In this document: piece after piece, positions 35,918 to 44,893 of the stretch | Layout: the number at the start of each line of letters is the position of its first letter | Position numbering within the stretch: the first letter of the stretch is position 1 | Program-made: the position numbers and the translations under genes | Assembly: GCA_003149345.1 (NCBI GenBank) | Contig: QFWI01000011.1 | Location: 496,001-560,000, forward strand | Direction: 5' to 3' | DNA: 64,000 bases | DNA from: Vampirovibrio chlorellavorus | GTDB lineage: Bacteria; Cyanobacteriota; Vampirovibrionia; Vampirovibrionales; Vampirovibrionaceae | The notes under the pieces: generated by a model | Seen by the model: the letters and a program-made list of their open reading frames with translations, nothing else | What the model was told of the DNA's origin: nothing | The model's database searches: none

Positions 35918-36841
35918 ATGAGCTTTTTCTTATCTAAAGACAGTAACGACATTGTTTACAGAAATGTTCGGGATTTAGACGGATATTTTTTAAAAGCACG
36001 TAATTTTACTGAATGGCTGTGGATAAAGTGTAAGAAGCACGAATTACTTGATTCCAATCATCAGCAAGAGTCAATAAAACATTTTCATTCCCGCTTTTGG
36101 GAAAAATATCTGGGAGCGACTCTTTTAAACCGGGGGTTAAACCCTAAAAAGCCATTAGGGGAAGGCCGTACGGACTTTGTCGTTACAAAAGATAATGTAA
36201 CAATCCATATTGAAGCAGTTGTCTCAGGAAAAGGAGATCCTGCTAAAGGAGATGTTGTGCCCGAACCTCCAGAGCCTGAAAAACCGGGGGACTGTGTCAC
36301 ATACGATCTGCCGGAACGTCAAATACAATTAAGATTAACAAATTCAATTAAAACAAAATATGAAAATTGGCTCGGTACGCATTCCAAAAAGCCTCATGTT
36401 TCAGATAATGACCCTTTTGTCATAGCTCTCAACGGCAATCAACTTGGGCACCTTGGAAGTCTGCCGATGATTGTGAAAGTCTTGTTTTCAGTGGGACCCT
36501 TAACGTACCATTTTGGTCGCACAGTTCAACCTTATTATCAAAGCAAGCCTTCGATTAATAAGTTAAATGGAAAAGAGATTATTTTGGGGCATTTTTTAGA
36601 CGATGCACATTCTCAAATCAGCGGAATTTTATATAGCCACGTCGATTGCGTAAACCGGCCCAAAAGACTGGGTGGTGAATTTATATTTATTCATAACCCT
36701 CATTCCGAAAATAAAATTCCCTTATCAGTATTCAGCTTTTGCAAGCAGTATGTGTACAAAAAAATTAATGAGACGAGTTTTTGGTTTGACATTATAGAGC
36801 CCGGAACACTGGCAATTTCGAGTAACGTAGCTACTTCTTAA
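35918..36841 (+). CDS. AT-rich orphan with possible PD-(D/E)XK-like fold
   Basis: 307 residues, visibly richer in A and T than neighbouring genes, which suggests acquisition. The segment EGRTDFVVTKDNVTIHIEAV near residues 81-100 has the spacing of an Asp, then a strand ending in I-E-A, seen in some endonuclease-like families where the usual E-x-K is altered. An upstream helix FHSRFWEKYLGATLL fits that fold. The later part is unrecognised. No partner methylase or mobile gene is adjacent. It may be a defence or DNA-damage factor; this is only inference. A good promoter precedes it. Confidence 0.65.
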   Translation: MSFFLSKDSNDIVYRNVRDLDGYFLKARNFTEWLWIKCKKHELLDSNHQQESIKHFHSRFWEKYLGATLLNRGLNPKKPLGEGRTDFVVTKDNVTIHIEAVVSGKGDPAKGDVVPEPPEPEKPGDCVTYDLPERQIQLRLTNSIKTKYENWLGTHSKKPHVSDNDPFVIALNGNQLGHLGSLPMIVKVLFSVGPLTYHFGRTVQPYYQSKPSINKLNGKEIILGHFLDDAHSQISGILYSHVDCVNRPKRLGGEFIFIHNPHSENKIPLSVFSFCKQYVYKKINETSFWFDIIEPGTLAISSNVATS

Positions 36842-36868
36842 AATAAAAAATATTTAGCTTTAAAATCT

Positions 36869-36920
36869 TTCCTTTGGTAGGAACCCGGCCAACTTCACAA
36901 CAGACCGCTGCCAACCGCTC
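36869..36920 (+). repeat. Copy A of a ~52-bp dispersed repeat
   Basis: GGTAGGAACCCGGCCAACTT and flanking bases match copy B at 38910, upstream of guaB, with about 80 percent identity by eye over some 50 bases. Copy A follows the AT-rich orphan by about 30 bases. Confidence 0.6.
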
Positions 36921-37057
36921 TTTTTTTAGACACACCCACATTCACCCGGAACTCATTCAGGCAACCCAACTGCAAAGGACTAATCAATACCTACAGTTAC
37001 GCCCTGACCGGAATAGCAAGGGCGTAAAACATCAAAAATAGGCGTCTGGCAGGCTGC

Positions 37058-37396
37058 TCAACATTCCCCTTCCGAGGGGGCCCCAATAATACCCACCAAA
37101 AAGACGCTGTCTTCCTCGGCGGTAATGGAATGCTCGGCGCCACTGGGAATTTCAACAAAAGAACCCGTGATCATGTGATGGCGCTTCTCTGCAATGGGAA
37201 AAACCGCTTTTCCTTCAAGCAACACGGCAAAGGCCGCTTTGTCCACATGATGGCTGGGCAGCTCATCGCCCGCTTTCAAGGCGAGTTTAATGAGCGTCAC
37301 TCCCTGAATGGTAGCGATGGGATTCTTAGTGGGCTTGCCTGATACAAACTGAGGGTTTTCAAGCAGGTTGATATTTTCCTGAGTAGCAATTTTCAT
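37058..37396 (-). CDS. Small cupin-domain protein
   Basis: A single-domain cupin of about 112 residues. The core is seen in LALKAGDELPSHHVDKAAFAVLLEG and AEKRHHMITGSFVEIPSGAEHSITAEEDSV (each longer than shown), with His pairs that could bind a metal. Cupins of this size are often metal-binding sensors or isomerases; the substrate is unknown. ATG 37396 has GGGGAGGAA upstream; the longer frame to 37420 is less likely. It stands alone. Confidence 0.85.
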   Translation of the reverse strand: MKIATQENINLLENPQFVSGKPTKNPIATIQGVTLIKLALKAGDELPSHHVDKAAFAVLLEGKAVFPIAEKRHHMITGSFVEIPSGAEHSITAEEDSVFLVGIIGAPSEGEC

Positions 37397-37551
37397 CGGA
37401 TTCCTCCCCTTGTTAAACACGCCCCTTCGGCAATGCTCTTGAGTATAACACTTGCAATTTTGGTTTTAAATTAGCACCCTGATTATCGCCGCCTAACACC
37501 CCTGTGCCAGAACCAAAAACACTCAGGTCTGCCTGGGATCGAAGCAATCAA

Positions 37552-38808
37552 TTACCGCACAAATGATGTGCGAAGCCGTTGGAACCATTTTTCTATGCCA
37601 TGCCAACTGATAAAGGCAAATAAAACCGTTAGCAGCAATGCCGTCAGGGCATGAGCCAGCCAGCCCCCCAACGCGCCCAGCCCAGCCAACCGGTTCGCCA
37701 GTAACGACTCTGCGGCCACCACGGCAAATAGATGGGTTAAGTACATGGCATAGGTGGAACGTCCCAGGTTGGCAAGCCACGGCAGGGAAAACCATCGGCT
37801 GGCAGGCCGCCAATACAACAAGGAAAGTAAAAAGCAGCCGGAAAAAAACGCATTGCCCGTAAAGACTAAAATCTGGGAGGGGTGATTGACCCCCACATTG
37901 GGAACCGCCAGGGCCAGAAAGGCGTAATAAATAACAGGCAGGCAGAAGAGGATCGCCCCATACCGAGACATCAGCGCTTCAGGTAATTTGCCCAGGTGCC
38001 TCAACAGGGCGATAATGGCTCCCACGGCCAACGTATCCATTTGGGCCAGCGTGTGAAAATAAAAAGCGCCGTTGTCTCTGGATAAAAAATACAAGCCCGC
38101 CCGGATGAAAGCCGCCAATATAACAATCAGCACCAGGAGTTGGCCTAAAGCCCTAAAGGTTTTAAATCGGGCCAGCGTGAATCCCCCAATCAGGTAAAAC
38201 TGCTCCTCCACACACACGCTCCACAGGATAACAAGCGATAACGGCAATTTGACCCCATGATGCTCCGGCATCCAGAAATTTCCCACAAAACCCAAAAACG
38301 GCAATAAATAGGTTTGGCACATCGCCGACCAGACGGGCCCGCCAAAGCCCAGTGACCCGTGACTGAAAACCAAAGGCAGGATCAAAAAATTAATCAGGAT
38401 CATGAAATAATACAGAGGCCAAATTCTTAAAGCCCGCCTGATAAAAAAGGCGGGTAAATCGATCTTAGCGCTGCCAGACCGCTCTTGCAGCAACAGGGCC
38501 GTAATTAAAAAACCACTGAGCGTAAAGAAAATCTGAACGCCAAGCCAACCCCAGCCCATCAGGGATTGCAGGAAGACCCAAACAGGCGAATGGCTTTCAC
38601 CCGCCAGAGGAAAAGGCTTGAGGTGGTTTGAAAACACCAGAAGAAAAGCCAGCGCCCGCAAGCCATCCAACTGGGGGTAATAGCCGAATTTAGCAACACT
38701 CTTTTCCACAGTCTCGATTATAACAAACTTGCGCTTCACTATTCGCTTGCGCTTCGGCATCCCAAAGAAAGAAGGGAGCGGGTAGCAATCAATTTCAGGC
38801 GTGTCCAT
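37552..38808 (-). CDS. Acyltransferase 3 family membrane protein
   Basis: A 418-residue protein of the OafA/YrhL type that O-acetylates or acylates cell-surface glycans. The signature GYYPQLDGLRALAFLLVFSNH near residue 42 includes the catalytic His, and about ten membrane spans follow, with FFTLSGFLITALLL and RRALRIWPLYYF typical of the family. There is no SGNH domain at the C-terminus. The start could also be ATG 38760. It is a single gene without nearby polysaccharide genes, so the target is unknown. Confidence 0.9.
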   Translation of the reverse strand: MDTPEIDCYPLPSFFGMPKRKRIVKRKFVIIETVEKSVAKFGYYPQLDGLRALAFLLVFSNHLKPFPLAGESHSPVWVFLQSLMGWGWLGVQIFFTLSGFLITALLLQERSGSAKIDLPAFFIRRALRIWPLYYFMILINFLILPLVFSHGSLGFGGPVWSAMCQTYLLPFLGFVGNFWMPEHHGVKLPLSLVILWSVCVEEQFYLIGGFTLARFKTFRALGQLLVLIVILAAFIRAGLYFLSRDNGAFYFHTLAQMDTLAVGAIIALLRHLGKLPEALMSRYGAILFCLPVIYYAFLALAVPNVGVNHPSQILVFTGNAFFSGCFLLSLLYWRPASRWFSLPWLANLGRSTYAMYLTHLFAVVAAESLLANRLAGLGALGGWLAHALTALLLTVLFAFISWHGIEKWFQRLRTSFVR

Positions 38809-38909
38809 TTGAATGGAGTCAATTTTAATCGCGGCGTTTTGTTCTTAAAAAGTAGAGCCTGCTTAAGAACAGATTATTAAAAGCCAGAAGCACATTTTGC
38901 CTAAAAGCC

Positions 38910-38963
38910 GTTCCTATGGTAGGATACCGGCCAACTTCCCCATAAGCCGCTTGCCCGCCCGCT
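38910..38963 (+). repeat. Copy B of the ~52-bp dispersed repeat, upstream of guaB
   Basis: GGTAGGATACCGGCCAACTT plus flanks match copy A (36869). It ends about 25 bases before the guaB ATG, within its probable leader, so it may have been co-opted for control. Confidence 0.6.
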
Positions 38964-38986
38964 CCCCTTCAGAAAGGACAGCCCTC

Positions 38987-40516
38987 ATGCCTTCCCCCAA
39001 TCCTGACCTTTATTCCCAACAACCACTGCTGGACGGCATGAGCGCACGCCAGTTTTTTGAGCAAGGCACCGGCTACACTTACGACGATTTCATTTTACTA
39101 CCTGGCCACATCGATTTTTCCGCCGATGAAGTGGGCCTGGAAACCCAAATCAGCCGCCGCATCAAGCTGAAAACCCCGCTGGTCAGCTCCCCCATGGACA
39201 CGGTAACCGAGGCGGACATGGCTATCAGTATGGCCCTGCAAGGCGGTATGGGCATCATTCACTACAACAACGCCATTGAAGAGCAGCGGGACGAGGTGTC
39301 CAAGGTCAAGCGCTTTAAAAACGGCTTCATCACCAGCCCGGTGACCCTGCGCCCGGATCACACCATTCGGGACATTGATGAAATCAAGAAGAAATTCAAC
39401 TTCTCTGGGGTGCCCATTACCGAAAGTGGCGAAATGGGCTCCAAACTGCTGGGCATCGTCACCAACCGGGACATTGATTTTGTGCAGGATCGTGACCTGC
39501 GCCTGTCGGAGGTGATGACCACCGATCTGGTGGTGGGCAAGGAAGGCTGCACTCTGGAAGAGGCCAACCAGATCCTGCGGGAAAGCAAAAAAGGCAAGCT
39601 GCCCATTGTGAATGGCAATTACGAAATCGTGGCCCTGATTTCCCGGAATGACCTGAAAAAGAATCGGGACTTCCCGCTGGCTTCCAAAGATCCGGTTAAT
39701 AAGCGCTTGCTGGCTGGGGCGGCCATCGGCACTCGCCCGGAAGATCAGGAGCGACTGGACGCTCTGGTGGAAGCTGGACTGGATTTGGTGGTGCTGGACT
39801 CCTCTCAGGGGGACTCGGTGTATCAAATCCGCATGATTGAGTACATTAAGCACAAATACAGCCAACTGGAAGTGATTGGCGGCAACATCGTCACCCAGGA
39901 TCAGGCCCGTAACCTGATTCAGGCGGGCGTGGATGGCCTGCGTATCGGCATGGGGGTGGGCTCCATCTGTACCACCCAGGAAGTGATGGCCTGTGGCCGT
40001 CCGCAAGCCACCGCCGTGTATAAAACCGCATTGTACGCCCGTGAGTTCGGGGTGCCGGTTATCGCTGATGGGGGTATTTCCACCATTGGCCATATTATCA
40101 AGGCCCTGTCCCTGGGCGCATCCTGCGTCATGATGGGCTCCATGCTGGCCGGAACCGAAGAGGCCCCCGGGGAATACTTCTACCAGGATGGGGTTCGCCT
40201 GAAAAAATACCGAGGCATGGGCTCTCTGGAGGCCATGAAAAAAGGCAGCGCCAAGCGCTACTTTAGCGAAGGCGATAAAATCCGGGTGGCACAGGGCGTT
40301 TCCGGCGCCGTGGTGGACAAGGGCTCCATCCAGCGGTTTTTACCCTACCTGACCCAAGGCATTAAGCACGGTCTGCAAGACTTGGGCACCCGTAGCGTCA
40401 GCGAGCTGCACCAAAACCTGTACGGCGGACGCCTGGCCTTTGAAATGCGCACCCACGCCGCTCAGGTGGAAGGTGGCGTTCATGGCCTGCACAGCTACGA
40501 AAAAACCTTTGTTTAG
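38987..40516 (+). CDS. guaB: IMP dehydrogenase, eukaryote-type
   Basis: Oxidises IMP to XMP, the committing step of GMP synthesis. The 509 residues carry a TIM-barrel with two CBS domains (about 115-235), the catalytic Cys loop [12 protein letters not shown] (C328), and the flap [17 protein letters not shown]. Unlike typical bacterial enzymes it matches vertebrate IMPDH in many stretches, such as [52 protein letters not shown] and the C-terminus HSYEKTFV. R319 and Q436 fit the human R322/Q441 pair where bacteria have Lys and Glu. ATG 38987 has AAAGGA; the TTG at 38897 is not needed. Confidence 0.96.
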   Translation: MPSPNPDLYSQQPLLDGMSARQFFEQGTGYTYDDFILLPGHIDFSADEVGLETQISRRIKLKTPLVSSPMDTVTEADMAISMALQGGMGIIHYNNAIEEQRDEVSKVKRFKNGFITSPVTLRPDHTIRDIDEIKKKFNFSGVPITESGEMGSKLLGIVTNRDIDFVQDRDLRLSEVMTTDLVVGKEGCTLEEANQILRESKKGKLPIVNGNYEIVALISRNDLKKNRDFPLASKDPVNKRLLAGAAIGTRPEDQERLDALVEAGLDLVVLDSSQGDSVYQIRMIEYIKHKYSQLEVIGGNIVTQDQARNLIQAGVDGLRIGMGVGSICTTQEVMACGRPQATAVYKTALYAREFGVPVIADGGISTIGHIIKALSLGASCVMMGSMLAGTEEAPGEYFYQDGVRLKKYRGMGSLEAMKKGSAKRYFSEGDKIRVAQGVSGAVVDKGSIQRFLPYLTQGIKHGLQDLGTRSVSELHQNLYGGRLAFEMRTHAAQVEGGVHGLHSYEKTFV

Positions 40517-40950
40517 GATGCCTTAGTGGCTGCCTCAGCCGCTTTTTGAGTCGCTTCCGCAGCGACTTTGGCAGCTCCAGAGGTTTTTTGAGCGGCTTCC
40601 GCAGCGATTTTAGTCGCCCCGGTGGTTTTTTGTACGGCTCCTGTAGCGGCTTTGGCCGCTCCAGAGCCTAGGGCATATCGCAAGCCCACTACGCCCAGCG
40701 CACCGGCAAAAATAATGCTGGCCCATTTCAAGGCCTGATCGGCAAAGGTTTTGTTCTTCTGCGCGGAAGCCACGCCAGCTTTTTCAAACTTGTCCTTGTT
40801 CGCGGATGAAGGGGCCAGACCAGCCTGAGTCAGCAGCTTTTCAATGTATAAATCCGCGCCATCGCTGGCCGTGGGTGGCTGGCTCAGGCGCCAGACGTCG
40901 TAATCCATATTGCCACCGTGTGATGAATCGACCTTGGACATTCGCACCAT
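40513..40950 (-). CDS. Hypothetical protein with Ala/Lys-rich helical repeats
   Basis: 145 residues. A middle hydrophobic segment (about 73-92, [20 protein letters not shown]) may span the membrane. The C-terminal 50 residues repeat an 11- to 12-residue pattern ([22 protein letters not shown]) like LEA or apolipoprotein-type helices. It overlaps the 3' end of guaB by 4 bases in convergent direction. Starts at 40950, 40941 and 40908 are possible. Unknown family. Confidence 0.6.
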   Translation of the reverse strand: MVRMSKVDSSHGGNMDYDVWRLSQPPTASDGADLYIEKLLTQAGLAPSSANKDKFEKAGVASAQKNKTFADQALKWASIIFAGALGVVGLRYALGSGAAKAATGAVQKTTGATKIAAEAAQKTSGAAKVAAEATQKAAEAATKAS

Positions 40951-41096
40951 CCCAACTTAAAATGGATCTTGTGACTGTAGGCATAAAGCCCTGTTCGCAT
41001 AAAACCGTGGTGGGGCATTTTTGTGCGAGAGGGGCTGCTCCACGCTAAATCAACCCAGCGTTGTTGCAGTTCCTTAGTTGCGGTCTGTCAGCGTGG

Positions 41097-41116
41097 ATTC
41101 CCACCTACGTGGGAAT
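41097..41116. repeat. dRS3-like inverted repeat
   Basis: ATTCCC, 8 bases, GGGAAT: exactly the pattern of the dRS3 repeat known from Neisseria and similar elements in other bacteria. It lies in the noncoding gap between the Ala/Lys-rich gene and truB. Confidence 0.55.
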
Positions 41117-41198
41117 GACAGAGGCTCCCATAAGAGTTGACAGAGGGCTGAAAAGTGACGTGAATAAAAGCGTACAGCCAGGCTAGCGGTCTAGGCGG

Positions 41199-42125
41199 TT
41201 AATCCAGATGAAAAATTTTGACGGGCTTGAGCCAATGGCTGACGCATTGCACCACCCCCAGTGGCTTGCCTTGCCAGGTGGCCAAATACAGGGCGTTGGG
41301 CTTCAGCTTGACCTCTGGCTTGCTTGCGGCGCCCTCGGTGCTTTCATCAGCGGCGGGCAGCACCTTCATGCCGTTCCACAGCTTTTTGGCCTCTTCCTCA
41401 TTCGATAGCGCAATGACTGGAAAGCTCAGGAAGCCCGTCGGGTCCTGTAAATAGGCCGCCGGGGTTTCACTCTGCTGGAGCGTGTCCAAAGGGACGCTGT
41501 CGGTCACCTTAAACTGGCCATGCTCGGTGCGTACCAGGCCTGACATATAAGCGCCACAACCCAAGGCCTCCCCGATATCCCGGGCCAGGGAACGAATATA
41601 GGTGCCGGAGGCGCATTTGACATCCAGTGTCAGCACTGGATGGGCCGGATTGTCCCGGTTCAGGCCTGTGCAGGTCAGTTCATAAATCACCGTTTCCCGT
41701 ACCGGTAAATCCGCGGTTTTGCCTTGCCGGGCCAATTCATACAATTTTTTACCGCCCACATGAACGGCGGAATACAAGGGTACCTGCTGCTGAATGACGC
41801 CCCGGAACTGGGTCAGCACTGATTCAAGGCGGGTCTCTGACAAGTCTAGATTGCCACAATCGACAGTCGATAAAATCTCACCCTCGCTGTCCAGGGTGGT
41901 GGTGGTTTGCCCCAGGGTCACCGCAGCTGTGTAGCGCTTGTCGGAAGGGAAATACTCAATCAGGCGGGTGGCCTGCCCCAGGCAAAGCGGTAACACGCCT
42001 TCGGCCAGAGGATCCAGTGTGCCGAGATGACCGATTTTCTTGAGACCATACACCCGGCGTAAGCGAGAAACCACGTCGTGGCTGGTGATGCCTTTGGGCT
42101 TATAGATGTTGATGGTGGCAAACAT
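41199..42125 (-). CDS. truB: tRNA pseudouridine-55 synthase
   Basis: Makes pseudouridine 55 in the T loop of tRNAs. From ATG 42125 the protein has 308 residues and begins MFATINIYKPKGITSHDVVS. The catalytic Asp is D38 in GHLGTLDPLAEGVLPL; YTAAVTLGQTTTTLDSEG and the later CASGTYIRSLARDIGEALG match TruB. The C-terminal PUA-like part is present. The frame is open to 42275, but the added 50 residues are not family-like. The ribosome site is weak. It is divergent from the tRNA-Gly gene. Confidence 0.95.
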   Translation of the reverse strand: MFATINIYKPKGITSHDVVSRLRRVYGLKKIGHLGTLDPLAEGVLPLCLGQATRLIEYFPSDKRYTAAVTLGQTTTTLDSEGEILSTVDCGNLDLSETRLESVLTQFRGVIQQQVPLYSAVHVGGKKLYELARQGKTADLPVRETVIYELTCTGLNRDNPAHPVLTLDVKCASGTYIRSLARDIGEALGCGAYMSGLVRTEHGQFKVTDSVPLDTLQQSETPAAYLQDPTGFLSFPVIALSNEEEAKKLWNGMKVLPAADESTEGAASKPEVKLKPNALYLATWQGKPLGVVQCVSHWLKPVKIFHLD

Positions 42126-42194
42126 AGTGTGGGTATCGGTCCTATAAAAAGTGTCTTGCAAAGCGAAAAAAGCGAGTCGCTGTGGTTTGGAAAC

Positions 42195-42224
42195 TTGACA
42201 GAAGCGTTTGGAGGGGAGAATAAT
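42195..42224 (+). promoter_or_regulatory. Probable promoter of tRNA-Gly
   Basis: A perfect TTGACA, an 18-base spacer, and AATAAT. It lies about 80 bases upstream of the tRNA gene. Confidence 0.6.
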
Positions 42225-42303
42225 TCTATTACCAATACAGGGTTTTGCCAGCCCCAATTTATGGAATACCGGCAATCCCCCCTGTACCCAACCACCACCG
42301 GAT

Positions 42304-42379
42304 GCGGGTGTAGCTCAGTTGGTAGAGCATCAGCTTCCCAAGCTGAGGGTCGCGAGTTCGAGCCTCGTCGCCCGCTCCA
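42304..42379 (+). tRNA. tRNA-Gly (anticodon CCC)
   Basis: The 76 bases fold as a canonical cloverleaf: acceptor GCGGGTG/CGCCCGC (one G-T pair), D arm GCTC/GAGC, anticodon arm TCAGC/GCTGA with loop TTCCCAA (anticodon CCC, reading GGG), T arm GCGAG/CTCGT-type with TTCGAGC, discriminator T, and an encoded CCA. A good TTGACA promoter lies upstream. Confidence 0.93.
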
Positions 42380-42583
42380 TTTACTTCACTCCTTGTTCAT
42401 CATTTTTGAATTTAGCTGATATCAAATATTAAACAAACGAAATTGATGTCATTTTTTGAACAGGTTCCGTTTTAAACTGTTCAAATGCTCAGCATTGGTT
42501 CAGCCTGGGCGAGCCTTTATTTCTCTTTATTGAGCCTCATTGTTCTTACCTTTGTTTCTGCCTTTATCAGCGGGATATTTTCA

Positions 42584-44629
42584 ATGTCTATCTATAATTT
42601 GCCGGGCGCTCTCCCCGCCCTCTTGCCTCGTGCCCCTCAGGAGCGGCAGGCTTCCTCCAGCCAACAAGCTACCCGCTCTGCTTCAGCCGATACCGCTGCC
42701 CGGGCATCCCTGTGGTACTCCTTGCTTCAAGCGGCGGAACAGGAGACATCCGCTCCCGGGGGGGCGCATACGGCTAAGGGCGCTGGGGACGCTTTCGAGC
42801 GTCTCTGGACGGCCACTTCCCGTGACGTGATTGAAAAAATTCGAAAACAACAAGCGTTCATTCAGCCAGCCGACATCGAAGATATTATTGTGAGCAACTT
42901 TCCGGTCAGGGATCACCGGTTGGCCTCGCTGATGCTGGATGCCATGACCCGTTTTGCCAGTATGAAAAGCCTGAATGGATTACAAGCCCGTCTGGTTCAT
43001 TATTCCCGGGATAAAAAGCGAGACATCTGTTATGGGCAAGAAGGCTCTTTGGGAAGCACCTTGCATTATTTGGCCCAAAAACATAAATATTCCACGGTCA
43101 ATCGTAAATATAACGCGGGACTGCCCTCTCCGTTCAGAATAGATGTGCTGAAACAAAAGTCTCTGGACAAGGTGGAAAAGGGCGCCATTTTGCTGGATGC
43201 GGTCACCCTGCATCAATTGGCGCAGTCACGGGCATTGCGAGACCACGTTTTGAAACACAATCTGAAACTGCTGTATCCCCAAGGGTGGGAAGAAGGCGTG
43301 AACCCGTTTAATCAACTTTCCATGGAGGGGATTGCCGTTAAATTGGCCCAATTGGTGAACATTGCCAAGCAGTTACAGCAAACGCAGGGACTGAGCGAAG
43401 AGCAGTCGGTTGAGAAGGCTTTGTCACATCCCACACGCTCGCTGCTGGCAAGCTGGGGTCTGGAAAGACAATTGAAAATACTGGAGCCCGGCTTTCCTTC
43501 AGTTCAGCCCCTTGATACTGTCGTGACTCAGGAGGGTGGTTTTCCCTCCAGCGACAAAATCGCAGAGCAACTGGCACCCGCCAGTATTTCCGAGAAGAGC
43601 CTGGATAGCGCGCTGGAAAAATTTCCTGAGCGCGCCTACAAACAGGGAGCGTTAGCGGTGTTGGCTCAGCAAGCGGAAATCTTCAGTCCGCTGAGGCTGA
43701 GCCTGACTGCCCAGGACTTGCATCTCAAAATTCTGGATTATGCCAGGGCGCACAAGATCCCGGCCAACCGTATTTTTTATTACATTCCCACAAAGGGTAA
43801 AAGCTTTGGTCTGGTCAGCGGGAACCATCTGATGGTTAACGAAGTGCCCTTTACCCAATTGATTCAAAATCCTGCCAGTATTAAAAATCCTGCCGAAAGT
43901 ATTCTGGTCATTCTGGATGATGTGGCGGGTACTGGTTTTAGTCTTTACACGACCAAGAATTTAATCCGGCAAAGCGGATTCTCCGGGAAAGTCATCATTG
44001 CCCCCATGGTTTCCACCTCAGAGGCCAAAACCCGGCTTGAAGGGGGGGAAGACCCAAATATGGCATACCTGGCGGCGTATCCCGTGGAGACTTTCAAAAG
44101 TCACCCTTCGTTCCAGGCGCTATCTCCCGCCCTGAAAAAAATAATGCAGCGGGCGGTTGGCAGTTTGGGTTTTAAGGAGAATGGCCTGTCAGTTGCTTTT
44201 CCCCATATGGCCCCCGATAATAACAACGGTTTTTTTGCCATGCACATTGCGCCCTACTTTACCCTCAACCGGGCAGGTTCTAAGGGGGCAGGCTTTCATT
44301 ACCCCTCGGAAAAACTGGATGAGTTGATGGAAACAATCCACGGGGACAGTCGGAACCGCCCCAAGGTTGACTCGGACCTGGCGTTGGGTGCCTCGGACTT
44401 TGAATGGGATGACTCAGACTTTGAGTCGGCTGTATCAGACTTGGAGGAGGACTCGGATAACAGCCCGGTTGTCCACTTGTCCCTCGGTGGGCTGAAGAAG
44501 AGTCCGGCGCAGATGAACCTTGCCGAACTTGCAAAGGAGGGCGCTCTGGCGCGAATGGACACAGACTTGAGCGCCCAGTGGAAAACGCCTTCCGCCTTTC
44601 ATAAGGTTCCCCTGTCCAGTTCCATTTGA
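42584..44629 (+). CDS. Large PRTase-motif protein, paralog 1
   Basis: 681 residues from ATG 42584. The N-terminal 55 residues are Pro/Ser/Gln-rich. A helical middle follows, and near residues 440-451 the block ILVILDDVAGTGFSL has the hydrophobic-DD-x2-x-TG-S/T pattern of the PRPP-binding loop of phosphoribosyltransferases. MAPDNNNGFF lies at about 542. The tail is acidic, with repeated DSDFE/SDLE units. It is clearly homologous along its length to the next gene, and 542 is the same position in both when counted from this start. The frame opens earlier at 42485, adding a hydrophobic 33 residues. Function is unknown; no signal peptide from this start. Confidence 0.7.
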   Translation: MSIYNLPGALPALLPRAPQERQASSSQQATRSASADTAARASLWYSLLQAAEQETSAPGGAHTAKGAGDAFERLWTATSRDVIEKIRKQQAFIQPADIEDIIVSNFPVRDHRLASLMLDAMTRFASMKSLNGLQARLVHYSRDKKRDICYGQEGSLGSTLHYLAQKHKYSTVNRKYNAGLPSPFRIDVLKQKSLDKVEKGAILLDAVTLHQLAQSRALRDHVLKHNLKLLYPQGWEEGVNPFNQLSMEGIAVKLAQLVNIAKQLQQTQGLSEEQSVEKALSHPTRSLLASWGLERQLKILEPGFPSVQPLDTVVTQEGGFPSSDKIAEQLAPASISEKSLDSALEKFPERAYKQGALAVLAQQAEIFSPLRLSLTAQDLHLKILDYARAHKIPANRIFYYIPTKGKSFGLVSGNHLMVNEVPFTQLIQNPASIKNPAESILVILDDVAGTGFSLYTTKNLIRQSGFSGKVIIAPMVSTSEAKTRLEGGEDPNMAYLAAYPVETFKSHPSFQALSPALKKIMQRAVGSLGFKENGLSVAFPHMAPDNNNGFFAMHIAPYFTLNRAGSKGAGFHYPSEKLDELMETIHGDSRNRPKVDSDLALGASDFEWDDSDFESAVSDLEEDSDNSPVVHLSLGGLKKSPAQMNLAELAKEGALARMDTDLSAQWKTPSAFHKVPLSSSI

Positions 44630-44893
44630 CCGCCGTAGACACTCCGCAACCCCCTCCACCCTGTTTGATTCTGTGTGAGCCCGGTCTGCGGCAAACGCAC
44701 AAACCTGTAACCGTTTGGCCCCTCTTGCCGATGCTTCCCCACCTTTTTTACGGAGTAGTTTCAAGGATTTACTGACAAATTTTATAAAACTTCCGGTTTA
44801 AACCTGTTTAAGCCGGTCTCAGCTGGATAAAACCATACCCCTAATTCAATTTTCCGCACGGTATTCTGTCAATTGCCCTGAATTGTCTTTTTT

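Noticed and set aside
38809..38986. Possible purine riboswitch upstream of guaB
   Set aside because: No conserved purine-aptamer core or loop pairing could be recognised; only the dispersed repeat is seen.
42485..42583. Hydrophobic N-terminal extension of PRTase-motif paralog 1
   Set aside because: No ribosome site, and the alignment with paralog 2 gives equal motif positions from the later ATG 42584.
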